This document shows positions 1-7,455 of a stretch of 18,890 nt of DNA, piece after piece. Made by a program: the position numbers and the translations under genes. The notes below the pieces were generated by a model. The model did no database searches and was not told where the DNA came from. It was given only the letters and a program-made list of their open reading frames with translations. Location: contig JAAHHL010000049.1 in assembly GCA_010672185.1 (NCBI GenBank), forward strand, positions 1-18,890, given 5' to 3'. The stretch's first letter is position 1. Each line of letters begins with the position of its first letter. The DNA comes from Caldora sp. SIO3E6 (lineage in GTDB: Bacteria; Cyanobacteriota; Cyanobacteriia; Cyanobacteriales; Coleofasciculaceae).

Positions 1-149
1 AAGGAATGCAGCATTTATCCGCTGTTTTGGGCATCTGCATCCCCCAAGGTTACCCGGGTTGATGCCAGGTTTTTGAGCTAAGAGATGCAATTTCTTGGGA
101 TTTTTTGGCTTGCTGCATGATTGAAAGACGAATCTGGTATGGCTTCCAC
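1..149. other. Unassigned left edge
   Basis: No gene can be assigned. A plus-strand frame is open from base 1 and stops with TAA at 79-81 (26 residues, entering from outside the window). I do not recognise it. It lies just before an insertion-sequence-like terminal repeat (150-167), so it may be the tail of a degraded mobile element, but that is only inferred from position. Confidence 0.3.
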
Positions 150-167
150 ACTTATTCAGCAGACCCT
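150..167. repeat. IS/MITE-like terminal repeat, copy 1
   Basis: The 18-mer ACTTATTCAGCAGACCCT occurs here, again with one mismatch at 18400-18417, and with one mismatch in inverted orientation at 13269-13286. Such an end-like motif beside unrelated sequence suggests the terminal repeat of an insertion sequence or its non-autonomous derivative. No transposase frame is visible beside any of the three copies. Confidence 0.5.
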
Positions 168-170
168 AAA

Positions 171-339
171 TACAGCGCTTTGCGCTCTAACAAAGTACAG
201 TCGATAGACAAAAGTCCCCCGTGGAACCAAAAGCGTAGCATCCTCTGGCTTCCCCCTTATTAAGGGGGACGGGAGGGGGATCTCTAAGGGGGATGCGAGG
301 GGGATAAAAATGTACCGCATAGCAGAGCAAACTGCTGTA
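171..339 (-). mobile_element. MITE family A, long copy (TA-flanked)
   Basis: Imperfect terminal inverted repeats begin CAGCGCTTTGCGCTCTA at the left and CAGCAGTTTGCTCTGCTA (read from the right end). Both ends are flanked by TA (171-172 and 338-339), as expected for IS630/Tc1-mariner-type insertion. The outer parts match 13372-13479 in inverted orientation almost base for base. The centre is longer here and carries G-rich and C-rich stretches. It is non-coding and about 169 bp long, and probably depends on a transposase elsewhere. Confidence 0.6.
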
Positions 340-395
340 TTGTTTGTTTGGTCACATTTACTTCAACTCAAGACAAATAGTCCACACACCACAAA

Positions 396-788
396 CTATG
401 GTTGATTTTCTTTGGTTTTTTGCCAATCTTCCAACGCACTAATTACAAAGCTAGCTGCGGGATGGCTGAGGAATTCCTCGAAAGCTTTAACACCTCCTAT
501 CTTCAGCGCACTAAGTATACGGGCTGTTAAATTTGGGTTTTTTTCAATTTTTGCGATCGCCTTAGTCGTCAATTTCTCTTTCTCCTCGTTTGTGCAGTTG
601 GAATAAGACTTCTCTAACTGCTCTAGGAGCTGTTGAATATCGGCTGCTGCTTCTGCAAGGGTTTGTTTTTGTTCAGGTGCGTAGCTAGTTTGGTTAGTTT
701 CTATGCGACTATTATCTTGAGCTATATTAATAGTGACATCATTGGAGTTTGTGTTATTAACAGTTACATTTTTGTTATGGCTTGTCAT
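396..788 (-). CDS. Small helical partner of the pentapeptide membrane protein
   Basis: A 130-residue protein of unrecognised function. The ATG at 788 is chosen because AGGAG lies 7 bases upstream (796-800); the frame stays open to 893, but that extension only overlaps the preceding gene. The N-terminus (about residues 3-30) is rich in Asn, Thr and Val with alternating short strands (VTVNNTNSNDVTINI). The rest (about 38-130) is predicted helical, with an acidic and Lys-rich middle. The gene starts inside the end of the upstream pentapeptide gene (14-base overlap, different frame), so translation is probably coupled. The same organisation, short beta-like segment then helical domain, forms the C-terminus of the second pentapeptide protein (from 17002), where it is fused. 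I infer the two are homologous from position and pattern; sequence identity is low. Confidence 0.75.
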   Translation of the reverse strand: MTSHNKNVTVNNTNSNDVTINIAQDNSRIETNQTSYAPEQKQTLAEAAADIQQLLEQLEKSYSNCTNEEKEKLTTKAIAKIEKNPNLTARILSALKIGGVKAFEEFLSHPAASFVISALEDWQKTKENQP

Positions 789-2730
789 TTTTGTTCTCCT
801 GTATTTTGGTTGTTTTCGAGTTGACTCGACTCTGATCGTGGGATGTACTACAAGTGACATCCTCGGAGTTGTGTATGTGGTAGCTAGTGACAACCTTGTT
901 CGGTTTCTCCAAGAAGACTTTCAAAACTTTCAATAAAAACTCCAATATATTTGTCATAGACAGATTTTCATCTTGTTTCGATCCAGACTTGTCTTTTTGA
1001 TTCTTTTTGGCAGTGTTGTAGTTCAGATAAAAATTATTTTCTATTTGTTCCACATTGCTTGCATCAAGTTTTTCGGTAATTTCTATCTTCAGCAGAAAAT
1101 CTTCTCCTACCCTCTCCAATCCTCGGAAACCGGAATTTGTATCCTGCTTTAATTTTTCGATGGCAGCCATCAAAGCTTCTTTATTATCATCACTGCGGAT
1201 AAACAATTGAATAGTTCTTTTATCTTTTATAAAGATTTTTTCAAACTCCCTATCTCTAAATGTTCGTGGGCTAGGAGGGAAACGACGATAAGCCTCATTG
1301 TTGTCAGGAAGTTTAGCTTGAAAAATGTATTTACATTCCACCTGACTGAGAATTGTTTGTTCATCAATACTCCAATCCTCTAGGTAAGCACCGGTTAAAG
1401 AAGCACTAGTTAAGTCTGCACCATTTAGCTTAGCTTGTTGTAATTTTGCGTTCGTCAAATTAGCATCCTGTAGGTTTGCTTGATTGAGATTAGCTCGTTG
1501 TAATTTTGCGTCCGTTAAATTAGCATTCCGTAAGTTTGCTCGATTGAGATTAGCTCCAGTAAAATTTGCGGCACGTAAATTTTTCTCCTCTAAATTTATT
1601 CCTTCGAGATTCAGATCATTAAATATCTTATCTCCATCTTTTCTTAATTTTTGTCCCAAAATTAATTTTTGAACCTTTGAGTACTTAAGATAGCAATTGC
1701 CTACATGAGCATATTCTAGGTATTTGACTCTATGCCAAACAGTCCCTTCAATTTTGGCATTTTTGAAGTTTGCGCCTCTTAGCTCTGCCGAATCAAAAGT
1801 AACATTTGTTAAATTGGCATTTTTGAAAGCAGTACCTCCACGAGTTACAATCTGAATATATATCTTCCACAACCATTTAAATCTATTCTTTTCAGATATT
1901 GCTGTTCTAGCGAACCAACAACCAAAAAAGGCTCCAATAATTGCTCCAAAAATCCCAAAATCCTGTTGACTGTTGGTGGAATTGAAGAAGGACATAGGTG
2001 GAATTGAGGGGAGATTTTTATGTACACTATTATGTACACCAATGCATATAAGTACAACCAAAGATATTATTGTAAACCAAATAACTACATTGACGAAATC
2101 ATCTTGAGTATCAGTCATTACTGTTGCTACTATTGTGCCAGATAAAACCATAATCATCATCATAACTCCCACGCCTACATGCCAATTAACAAGCGATCTA
2201 TTAGGTGACAGATTCAGGAGAATTGAGCGTATAGATATAGTAATAAAAACCGAATGGATTCCAACAAAAAATGAAACTAAAACAGGGTTATTTTTGCGAA
2301 CAAAACCAAAAAAATATATCGAAAATGTACTAATAATAGCTGTTGGAAATGCTGACAACAAACACAAGACTATAGAACATAAAATTACAAAAAAAGACCA
2401 AGAGCGACTTAAACCTGCTCTTGCCCCAGTGAAGTCTGCACCGATAAGTTCAGCATCAGTAAAATTTACTCCTTGGATATTGGCATAACTAAAATTTACT
2501 TCAGGGAGTGAAGCATCATCATCAACAAAGCTATTGGTAAAATTTGCCCCTCGAAGATTTGCTCCTTTAAAATTGGCTCCCTGAAGTTCAGCATTGCTAA
2601 AGTCTACGTTTTGAAGATTTGCCCTAGAGAAGTTTGCTCCTCGCAGGTTGGCATTTCTAAAAAAATCTTTTCCTCTTAAATCCTGTCCACTGAAGTTCTG
2701 ATTTGTTAAATCCTTACCCATGACATCCAT
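775..2730 (-). CDS. Membrane pentapeptide-repeat protein, split form
   Basis: 651 residues, function unknown. Order of parts: pentapeptide repeats (about 7-104, A(N/D)LxG-type, e.g. NLRGANF); a hydrophobic block with several membrane helices (about 111-275); a second pentapeptide run (about 300-450); then a conserved region opening with LEDWSIDEQTILSQVECKYIF (451-470 region) and running to about 570, with charged low-complexity sequence to the end. The motif TGARAGLSRSW at the first solenoid-membrane junction matches TKAGLQRRW in the second locus, and EDWxI...T.L..V.C.Y.F is shared too, so the two proteins are true paralogues. The two repeat blocks probably form right-handed beta-helices on the same side of the membrane. 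The gene has its own 5' region and overlaps the small downstream gene by 14 bases. The start could also be Met4 at 2721. Confidence 0.85.
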   Translation of the reverse strand: MDVMGKDLTNQNFSGQDLRGKDFFRNANLRGANFSRANLQNVDFSNAELQGANFKGANLRGANFTNSFVDDDASLPEVNFSYANIQGVNFTDAELIGADFTGARAGLSRSWSFFVILCSIVLCLLSAFPTAIISTFSIYFFGFVRKNNPVLVSFFVGIHSVFITISIRSILLNLSPNRSLVNWHVGVGVMMMIMVLSGTIVATVMTDTQDDFVNVVIWFTIISLVVLICIGVHNSVHKNLPSIPPMSFFNSTNSQQDFGIFGAIIGAFFGCWFARTAISEKNRFKWLWKIYIQIVTRGGTAFKNANLTNVTFDSAELRGANFKNAKIEGTVWHRVKYLEYAHVGNCYLKYSKVQKLILGQKLRKDGDKIFNDLNLEGINLEEKNLRAANFTGANLNRANLRNANLTDAKLQRANLNQANLQDANLTNAKLQQAKLNGADLTSASLTGAYLEDWSIDEQTILSQVECKYIFQAKLPDNNEAYRRFPPSPRTFRDREFEKIFIKDKRTIQLFIRSDDNKEALMAAIEKLKQDTNSGFRGLERVGEDFLLKIEITEKLDASNVEQIENNFYLNYNTAKKNQKDKSGSKQDENLSMTNILEFLLKVLKVFLEKPNKVVTSYHIHNSEDVTCSTSHDQSRVNSKTTKIQENKNDKP

Positions 2731-3150
2731 TGCCCTATCTAAAAGCCTCTCAGAGGGATAATTTTCTTGCGAATTATTACCCTTTTTAGAGAAATAAATT
2801 TATTTAATTTTGCTATTTATAGCATAGATCTTTCTTTAGGAAGATGTCTATTATTCCATCGTGAAAGCTATTGATTTTTTATCTTAAGGATTGTCAGACT
2901 TTAGAGTTTCGCTCTCCTAACTAGTCTGCTCCTCTCAATTTCTCTGACTTACTCAACAAGCTCTAACGGATGAGTGAAAAAAGGGCGGGGGAAATGATAA
3001 GCAGACCCGGAGACGTGGAGAATTGAAATCCCACATAACATTTCGTTCACCCACCCTTCGTAGATTTAATAATTCTTTACAATAAAAGTAGATAATCTAT
3101 GATGAGCTTTGTTCTAGAACCTAAAACTTTCTCCTAAAGCCAAAAAATAG
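2731..3150. other. Divergent intergenic region
   Basis: This 420-base AT-rich spacer separates the divergently transcribed pentapeptide gene (minus) and asparaginase gene (plus). A TATAAA-like box on the minus strand (2816-2821) is a weak candidate promoter for the pentapeptide gene, without a good -35. The stretch at 2968-3052 is a mobile-element copy listed separately. I see no open frame of substance and no RNA gene. Confidence 0.4.
2968..3052. mobile_element. MITE family B, short copy
   Basis: The left end (GATGAGTGAAAAAAGGGCGGG) and right end (CCCACATAACATTTCGTTCACCC, read inverted) match the ends of 7331-7455. The pattern is GGTGArYGAAA...AAATCCCAC..AA.ATTTCGTTCACCC. It is about 85 bp and non-coding, with a central part unrelated to the other copy. 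No clear target duplication is visible here, so it is probably the older copy. Confidence 0.45.
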
Positions 3151-4095
3151 ATGTCAGCAAATCAACTACAACCCAAACTTATTATCCACGGTGGTGCTGG
3201 AAGTTCCCTTAAAGGCAAAGGGAGAATAGAGGCAGTGCGCCACTCCCTCAGTAGTATTGTTGAAGAAGTCTATGCTCTGTTGTTAACTGGAGCTAAAGCT
3301 AGCGAAGCTGTGGTAAAAGGCTGTCAACTCCTAGAAGATGAACCCCGCTTTAATGCTGGTACCGGTTCCGTACTGCAATCAGATGGGCAAATCCGCATGA
3401 GTGCTGCTTTGATGGAGGGTGAGTCTCAGCGGTTCAGCGGTGTGATTAATGTCTCCCGTGTCAAAAATCCGATTAACGTGGCTAAGGTGCTGCAAGATGC
3501 CGATGATCGGGTACTGTCTGATTATGGGGCAGCAGAACTGCTCAGAGAACTTAATCTGCCAGTTTACAACCCTTTAACGGATCTGCGGTTGCAGGAGTGG
3601 ATAGAGGAGAGAAAGGACAATTTCCAGCGGGATATGGCAGGAGTTGTTGCTGAAGAATCCAACAGTGGCAGAGGCACAATCGGTGTGGTTGCCTTAGATA
3701 GCCAGGGATGCATAGCAGCAGCAACTTCTACTGGAGGCAAAGGCTTTGAACGGATTGGTCGGGTTAGCGACTCAGCCATGCCCGCAGGTAACTATGCTAC
3801 CAGTAAAGCAGCAGTTAGTTGTACTGGTATCGGAGAAGACATTATTGATGAGTGTTTAGCCGCCAGAATTGTGGTGAGGGTGACAGATGGTTTATCCCTA
3901 GCTGAAGCAATGCAGCGTTCTTTTACAGAAGCTAAAGAGCGTCAGCGAGATTTAGGAGCGATCGCAATTGATGCTACCGGTGCGATCGTTTGGGGAAAAA
4001 CCTGTGAAATCTTGATTGCAGCTTATCATAATGGTGAGCACATAGGAGATACACTGGACTGGACTGGGGATGAACTCACTGGTTTTTCCAAGTAG
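3151..4095 (+). CDS. Isoaspartyl peptidase / plant-type L-asparaginase
   Basis: 314 residues, the usual length of the Ntn-hydrolase asparaginase family. The precursor autocleaves before a Thr that becomes the nucleophile and releases Asp from Asn or from beta-aspartyl dipeptides. Visible motifs: HGGAGSS (13-19), NAGTGSVLQSDG (68-79), the cleavage site GRG/TIGVVALD with Thr176 as predicted nucleophile, STGG (193-196), GRVSD with Arg204 and Asp207, and CTGIGED (224-230) with the substrate-binding Thr-Gly. Cyanobacterial members hydrolyse beta-Asp-Arg, the dipeptide left by cyanophycinase, so a role in cyanophycin nitrogen recovery is likely but inferred. It stands alone with no operon partner and a weak ribosome binding site; ATG at 3151 fits the family N-terminus. 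Confidence 0.93.
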   Translation: MSANQLQPKLIIHGGAGSSLKGKGRIEAVRHSLSSIVEEVYALLLTGAKASEAVVKGCQLLEDEPRFNAGTGSVLQSDGQIRMSAALMEGESQRFSGVINVSRVKNPINVAKVLQDADDRVLSDYGAAELLRELNLPVYNPLTDLRLQEWIEERKDNFQRDMAGVVAEESNSGRGTIGVVALDSQGCIAAATSTGGKGFERIGRVSDSAMPAGNYATSKAAVSCTGIGEDIIDECLAARIVVRVTDGLSLAEAMQRSFTEAKERQRDLGAIAIDATGAIVWGKTCEILIAAYHNGEHIGDTLDWTGDELTGFSK

Positions 4096-4155
4096 AAACC
4101 TGACATAAATTCACCAAATGGTATTCACGTTCAGCGTTCTCGAAGAGTAGCATTA

Positions 4156-4189
4156 GCTCTAGAAAACCCTAATCTTGAAGTTCTAGAGC
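4156..4189. repeat. Inverted repeat before Rieske gene
   Basis: GCTCTAGAA (4156-4164) pairs perfectly with TTCTAGAGC (4181-4189) around a 16-base loop. It lies 74 bases before the Rieske start and 60 bases after the asparaginase stop. There is no T-run after it, so it is not a standard terminator. It may be a weak terminator, a repressor site or an mRNA hairpin. Confidence 0.3.
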
Positions 4190-4262
4190 AACCTTCTTGG
4201 AAAATTTCACAGTAAAATCTGCCCCGACAATTGCCAATTCTTGAGTCAGAGGAAACACAACA

Positions 4263-4739
4263 ATGGAACGTCGTAAATTTTTAGGATGGGTTGGAGTTGG
4301 CGTAATGGCAAGTTCCCTGCCAGTAGTCATCGCCGCCTGTAGTGGTGCAGATGAAACAGCGGCGGATGATCAATCAACCGATGCACAAGCAACTGGTGAA
4401 TCAACCTCAGTAGCTGCTGATTCCACCGTGCGAGAGGATGGATTTCAATCTTTTGGCACAATAGAAGAATTAGACGAAAAAGTCACAATTTTGGACAAAG
4501 AAGCGGGGGTTTTGGTACTGCGTAATCCAGAAAATAAGCAAATCTCAGCAGTAAACCCCAAATGCCCCCATCAAGGTTGTATTGTCAAGTGGGATGCCGA
4601 GGAGAAATATTTAGATTGTCCCTGTCACGGTTCTAAGTTTGATGCCGCTGGTGGATTACTCGAAGGACCTGCCACTGAAGACTTGTCAATTTACGAAGTT
4701 AAAGAAGAAGACGATTTAGTTCTAGTGAAATTAAGTTAG
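4263..4739 (+). CDS. Tat-exported Rieske [2Fe-2S] protein, probable lipoprotein
   Basis: 158 residues. The N-terminus ERRKFLGW followed by a hydrophobic stretch is a twin-arginine signal, and VIAAC places a lipobox-like Cys at 26, so the protein is probably exported folded and possibly lipid-anchored. A Ser/Thr/Asp-rich linker (27-55) follows. The Rieske fold has C101-P-H103 and C119-P-C-H122 as cluster ligands, with C106 and C121 as the usual disulphide pair. The residue two after Ser124 is Phe126 (CHGSKF), where high-potential cytochrome b6f and bc1 proteins have Tyr. That change is known to lower the redox potential in this family. It lacks the transmembrane and hinge length of the main PetC. 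The electron partner is unknown; PetC3-like or arsenite-oxidase-small-subunit-like roles are both possible. GAGGAAA precedes the ATG. Confidence 0.88.
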   Translation: MERRKFLGWVGVGVMASSLPVVIAACSGADETAADDQSTDAQATGESTSVAADSTVREDGFQSFGTIEELDEKVTILDKEAGVLVLRNPENKQISAVNPKCPHQGCIVKWDAEEKYLDCPCHGSKFDAAGGLLEGPATEDLSIYEVKEEDDLVLVKLS

Positions 4740-4743
4740 AGGA

Positions 4744-4915
4744 AGAAGGGAGGAGGCAGGAGGCAGGAGGCAGGAGGCAGGAGGCAGGAGGGAGATGGGG
4801 GAGACAAGGGAGACAAGGAAGATATTCCCAAATGACAAACGACAAATGACAAATGACAAACGACAAACAACAAACAACAAATGACAAACAACAAACAACA
4901 AATGACCAATAACAA
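4744..4915. repeat. Heptamer tandem arrays before chaN-like gene
   Basis: Three consecutive arrays fill the spacer: GGAGGCA repeated about six times (about 4751-4790), GGGAGACAA twice (about 4797-4814), and a degenerate ACAAATG/ACAAACA heptamer array (about 4829-4915) that runs into the next start codon. They resemble the short tandemly repeated repetitive (STRR) sequences described in filamentous cyanobacteria. No gene is present. Confidence 0.8.
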
Positions 4916-5791
4916 ATGAAAATCACCAAACTCTGTGCCTTTTCTTTAGGTATTTTCTGTTTGTGCTCTTTCCCAGCTTGTGCTCACCCTCTTCCGACTA
5001 TTCCTCAGAATGAGCAGCAACAGCTAAACCAAAAAGAGATATTGGAAGAACTCGCTAAGGCAGATGTGGTGTATTTGGGGGAAACTCACAACAGTGAGTT
5101 AGATCATGAAGCTCAACTGGAAATCTTGCAAGCACTTTACCAGGACAACCAAAAAATTGCACTGGGGATGGAGATGTTTCAACGACCTTTTCAGGAGAAG
5201 ATTGATCAGTACCTAGCCGGGGAAATCACTGAAGCTGAGTTAATCGAGCAAACTGAATATGAGCAGCGTTGGGGTTTTCCTTGGGAATACTATGCTCCCC
5301 TCCTCCGCTTTGCCAAAGCTAAGCAACTGAAAGTTTTAGCTTTGAATACTCCCGCTGAAGTCACTCGCAAAGTTGCTCGTCAAGGTTTAGCCAGTCTTAC
5401 TACTGATGAGCAGCAATATATTCCACCTCTGTCGGAAATCCGTACAGATAATGCCAGCTACCGTGAGATGATTCAGAAAGTCTATGAAGCTCATGCTCAT
5501 GCAGGACATGGTAACAGTGATAGCTTTGAGCGATTTTTCACTGCTCAAGTGTTGTGGGATGAAACCATGGCTCAGAAGATTGCCCAATTTTACCAAGCTA
5601 ACTCAGACTACCAAGTAGTTGTTGTTGCTGGTAGGGGTCATGTTGCTTATGGCTATGGCATACCTAGCCGGGTAGAAAGGCGGATTGAGGATAATCAATT
5701 TGTGCAGCGTTCAGTTTTGTTTGGGGTTGCGACTGATGAGCCATCTGAGCAAGAGGAGAGCATAGCAGATTACTTTTGGCAACATCAATAA
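4916..5791 (+). CDS. ChaN-like haem-binding / DUF399 family protein, exported
   Basis: 291 residues. A hydrophobic signal sequence covers 1-24 (cleavage near ACA-HP, or lipidation at Cys22, whose lipobox is not canonical). The mature domain matches the ChaN/DUF399 family of the Tiki/EreA-like superfamily: YLGETHNSELDH (53-64) with the GETH motif, GMEMFQRPFQ (84-93), and a late VVVVAGRGHVAYGYGIPSRV segment. Members bind haem or act as putative metalloenzymes in iron or haem handling; the substrate here is unknown. No ribosome binding site is seen because the tandem array reaches the ATG, so the start rests on the signal peptide. It is probably transcribed with, or downstream of, the Rieske gene, though 176 bases of repeat separate them. 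Confidence 0.85.
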   Translation: MKITKLCAFSLGIFCLCSFPACAHPLPTIPQNEQQQLNQKEILEELAKADVVYLGETHNSELDHEAQLEILQALYQDNQKIALGMEMFQRPFQEKIDQYLAGEITEAELIEQTEYEQRWGFPWEYYAPLLRFAKAKQLKVLALNTPAEVTRKVARQGLASLTTDEQQYIPPLSEIRTDNASYREMIQKVYEAHAHAGHGNSDSFERFFTAQVLWDETMAQKIAQFYQANSDYQVVVVAGRGHVAYGYGIPSRVERRIEDNQFVQRSVLFGVATDEPSEQEESIADYFWQHQ

Positions 5792-5821
5792 GTTATTGAC
5801 ATCTGGCACTACCTTCTACCT

Positions 5822-5880
5822 CCTGACTTGAAAGAGACGCGGAGACGCGGGGACGCGGGGACGCGGAGAGAGGGACTTTC
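5822..5880 (-). repeat. Repeat element D, partial inverted copy
   Basis: CCTGACTTGAAAGAGACGCGG followed by an 8-base array (GGACGCGG/AGACGCGG). It is the reverse complement of the end of the element at 6467-6618 (CCGCGTCTTCTTTCAAGTCAGG). It lies just before the TerB-like gene and adds an artificial open extension to that frame. Confidence 0.6.
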
Positions 5881-5950
5881 CTGCCTCGGAGCCTCTTCAG
5901 AGTATATTAAACATAAACACAGAAAATATGTTAGCTATAAGAAAAAAGTC

Positions 5951-6373
5951 ATGGTTGCAAGCTCTAACGTCAAACAACTAATTAAAATCCTGATTGGTGC
6001 AGCATGGATAGACGGCAAAGTGCAGATAGAGGAGAGGGAATATCTCCATCGAGTGGCAAAGCAAGCAGAAGTTGCTGATGATCCTGAGATTCAGCCGTTA
6101 TTGAATGAGCTAAGAGCTGTATCAATTGACGAGTGCTATAAGTGGATAGAGGAGTATCTGGGAGATTGCCCTAGTCAGGAAGACTATCAGCAGATGATAG
6201 AAGCGCTAAGTGCCTTAATTTATAGTGATGGTGAAGTTGACACTGAAGAAGCCAAACTGCTGAATCGCTTGGAACTTCTCAATCCAGCTAACGATTCGCC
6301 CAAGTCTGCTTCCAACAAAGTCCTCAAAACTATCCAAAATCTCTACCGCCGATGGATTGACAAGCAAAGCTAA
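5951..6373 (+). CDS. TerB-like (tellurite resistance TerB family) protein
   Basis: 140 residues, all helical, soluble. It has two copies of the TerB signature: IGAAWIDGKVQIEEREYLHRV (15-35 region) and LSALIYSDGEVDTEEAKLL (86-104), each with an acidic DG.V...E motif that in TerB binds divalent metal. A C-terminal helix (120-138) follows. The frame is open back to 5828, but those 41 codons are repeat sequence and an unlikely peptide, so ATG 5951 is preferred. TerB proteins are linked to membrane-associated stress and phage-defence complexes, but stand-alone cyanobacterial copies have no proven role. The gene is bracketed by inverted copies of repeat element D (5822 and 6467-6618). Confidence 0.8.
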   Translation: MVASSNVKQLIKILIGAAWIDGKVQIEEREYLHRVAKQAEVADDPEIQPLLNELRAVSIDECYKWIEEYLGDCPSQEDYQQMIEALSALIYSDGEVDTEEAKLLNRLELLNPANDSPKSASNKVLKTIQNLYRRWIDKQS

Positions 6374-6382
6374 TGCTTTGAA

Positions 6383-6466
6383 GGCAGGAGGCAGGAGGCA
6401 GAAGGCAGGAGGCAGGAGGCAGAAGGCAGAAGGCAGGAGGCAGGAGGCAGAAGGCAGGAGGCAGAA
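6383..6466. repeat. GGAGGCA/GAAGGCA heptamer array
   Basis: About twelve tandem 7-base units alternate between GGAGGCA and GAAGGCA. The reverse complement of the same unit fills 11385-11430. It follows the TerB stop by ten bases. Any open frame through it is an artefact of the period. Confidence 0.85.
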
Positions 6467-6618
6467 GGCAGTCCCTATGAAACAAATTTTTTCACTCACC
6501 ACTATGCATGAAAATCTTTCTCTCCGCGTCTCCGTGTCTCCGCGTCCCCGCGTCTCCGCGTCCCCGCGTCCCCGCGTCTCCGTGTCCCCGCGTCTCCGCG
6601 TCTTCTTTCAAGTCAGGA
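6467..6618 (+). repeat. Repeat element D, full copy
   Basis: It starts GGCAGTCCC, continues with AAATTTTTTCAC and ATGCATGAAAATC, then about ten 8-base units (CTCCGCGT/CCCCGCGT), and ends CTTTCAAGTCAGG. The same order appears at 10053-10157, and a partial inverted copy at 5822-5880. Single-copy edges conserved around a variable array suggest a dispersed element that carries the array. Confidence 0.65.
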
Positions 6619-6690
6619 GGGAAAAGATTGACAGGTAAAGGTTTGCGGCTTGGGGCATTAGCTTATCCAATAGCCTTATTCTTGAATCAG

Positions 6691-6764
6691 GGCGAACGAC
6701 GGGACTCGAACCCGCGAATGGTGGAACCACAATCCACTGCCTTAACCACTTGGCTACGCTCGCC
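6691..6764 (-). tRNA. tRNA-His (GUG)
   Basis: The complement folds as a full cloverleaf of 74 bases. The anticodon stem is GTGGA/TCCAC with loop TTGTGGT, anticodon GTG. The D arm is GCC...GGC and the T arm GCGGG-TTCGAGT-CCCGT. The acceptor GCGAGCG pairs with CGTTCGC. The extra 5' G (position -1, base 6764) opposite C73 (base 6691) is the tRNA-His identity element. CCA is not encoded, so it must be added after transcription. It lies alone between the repeat region and the next gene. Confidence 0.95.
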
Positions 6765-6882
6765 ATTGCATTTTAGATTGTAACATTAGCCCTGCTGGTT
6801 GATCTACTATTTTGATTCAATTCATCAGGAACTCTAGTATATCAGGATGTAGTAATAGCTATGTAGGCAGTAAAGAAGTATA

Positions 6883-7281
6883 ATGAGAGTTTTACAAGTT
6901 TTGGCGGTGCTTGGTGGATTAGCTCTAGTAGGACTAGGAGCTGCAATGGCAGTAACTAATCCTCGGCAGGATGGCTATGATGAGTATGCTGTTGAGAAAT
7001 TGAGTACCTATCTCAAAGAAGAAGCATGTAGCCAAGTACCTAAACTTCCTCAAGTTGAGGAATTTCTCCAGCGTCAATGCAAGTCCCTCGTTGACACGGC
7101 ACGTCCCCAAATTAAGCAAGTTCTTTCTGAGAAGACAGAACGCCAGAACTTTCTTCTGTTCAGCATTTATCGCACCGACTTAAATATTAGTCCCTCACTG
7201 CCTGCTTATCATGTGGAAACGGTGGGAGTTTTTCAGAAGTTTTACATCTACCAGTTAGAAGAGCAGGGAGGGGGGGAGTAA
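6883..7281 (+). CDS. DUF4359-like small membrane-anchored protein
   Basis: 132 residues. One hydrophobic segment (about 3-24) at the N-terminus acts as a signal anchor or signal peptide. It is followed by TNPRQDGYDEYAVEKLSTYL (26-44 region), the pattern I know from the cyanobacterial DUF4359 family, and two or three Cys (C49, C70). The C-terminal half ends in an FSIYRTDL...VGVFQKFYIY pattern. Function is unknown; the soluble part is probably lumenal or periplasmic. AAAGAAG is a weak ribosome binding site. The last residues (GGGE) run into the purine-rich tandem array that follows. It is apparently monocistronic. Confidence 0.75.
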   Translation: MRVLQVLAVLGGLALVGLGAAMAVTNPRQDGYDEYAVEKLSTYLKEEACSQVPKLPQVEEFLQRQCKSLVDTARPQIKQVLSEKTERQNFLLFSIYRTDLNISPSLPAYHVETVGVFQKFYIYQLEEQGGGE

Positions 7282-7283
7282 AG

Positions 7284-7320
7284 GTGTGGGGAGTGTGGGG
7301 AGTGTGGGGAGTGTGGGAAG
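7284..7320. repeat. 9-base tandem array
   Basis: Four units of GGGGAGTGT directly after the DUF4359-like stop. It is separate from the mobile element at 7331. No coding or hairpin potential is seen. Confidence 0.7.
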
Positions 7321-7330
7321 ATGGAGATAG

Positions 7331-7455
7331 GGGTGAGCGAAAAAAAGGGTGGGGAGCTGAGGGAGCTGAGGAAGCTGAGGAAGCTGAGGGAGAAGAGATA
7401 ACTTATAATTTTTGGACACTTAGCTAGGAAATCCCACCCAAAATTTCGTTCACCC
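7331..7455. mobile_element. MITE family B with 9-bp target duplication
   Basis: Terminal repeats GGGTGAGCGAAA (7331-7342) and, inverted, GGGTGAACGAAA (7444-7455) bound a 125-bp non-coding element. The flanks are identical: TGGAGATAG at 7322-7330 and again at 7456-7464, a clean 9-bp target duplication. The inside contains a 9-base array (about 7353-7392, GAGCTGAGG/GAAGCTGAG). The related copy at 2968-3052 lacks that array. Its transposase must be elsewhere. Confidence 0.75.

Noticed and set aside
733..936. Plus-strand hydrophobic frame opposite the small partner gene
   Set aside because: Antisense shadow of genes with strong family patterns on the minus strand.
5828..5950. Longer N-terminus for the TerB-like gene
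   Set aside because: The 41 extra codons come from repeat element D and resemble no TerB protein.
6357..6783. Open frames downstream of the TerB gene
   Set aside because: They translate tandem repeats (AGGRRQK-type) and the antisense of the tRNA-His gene; no protein pattern is present.
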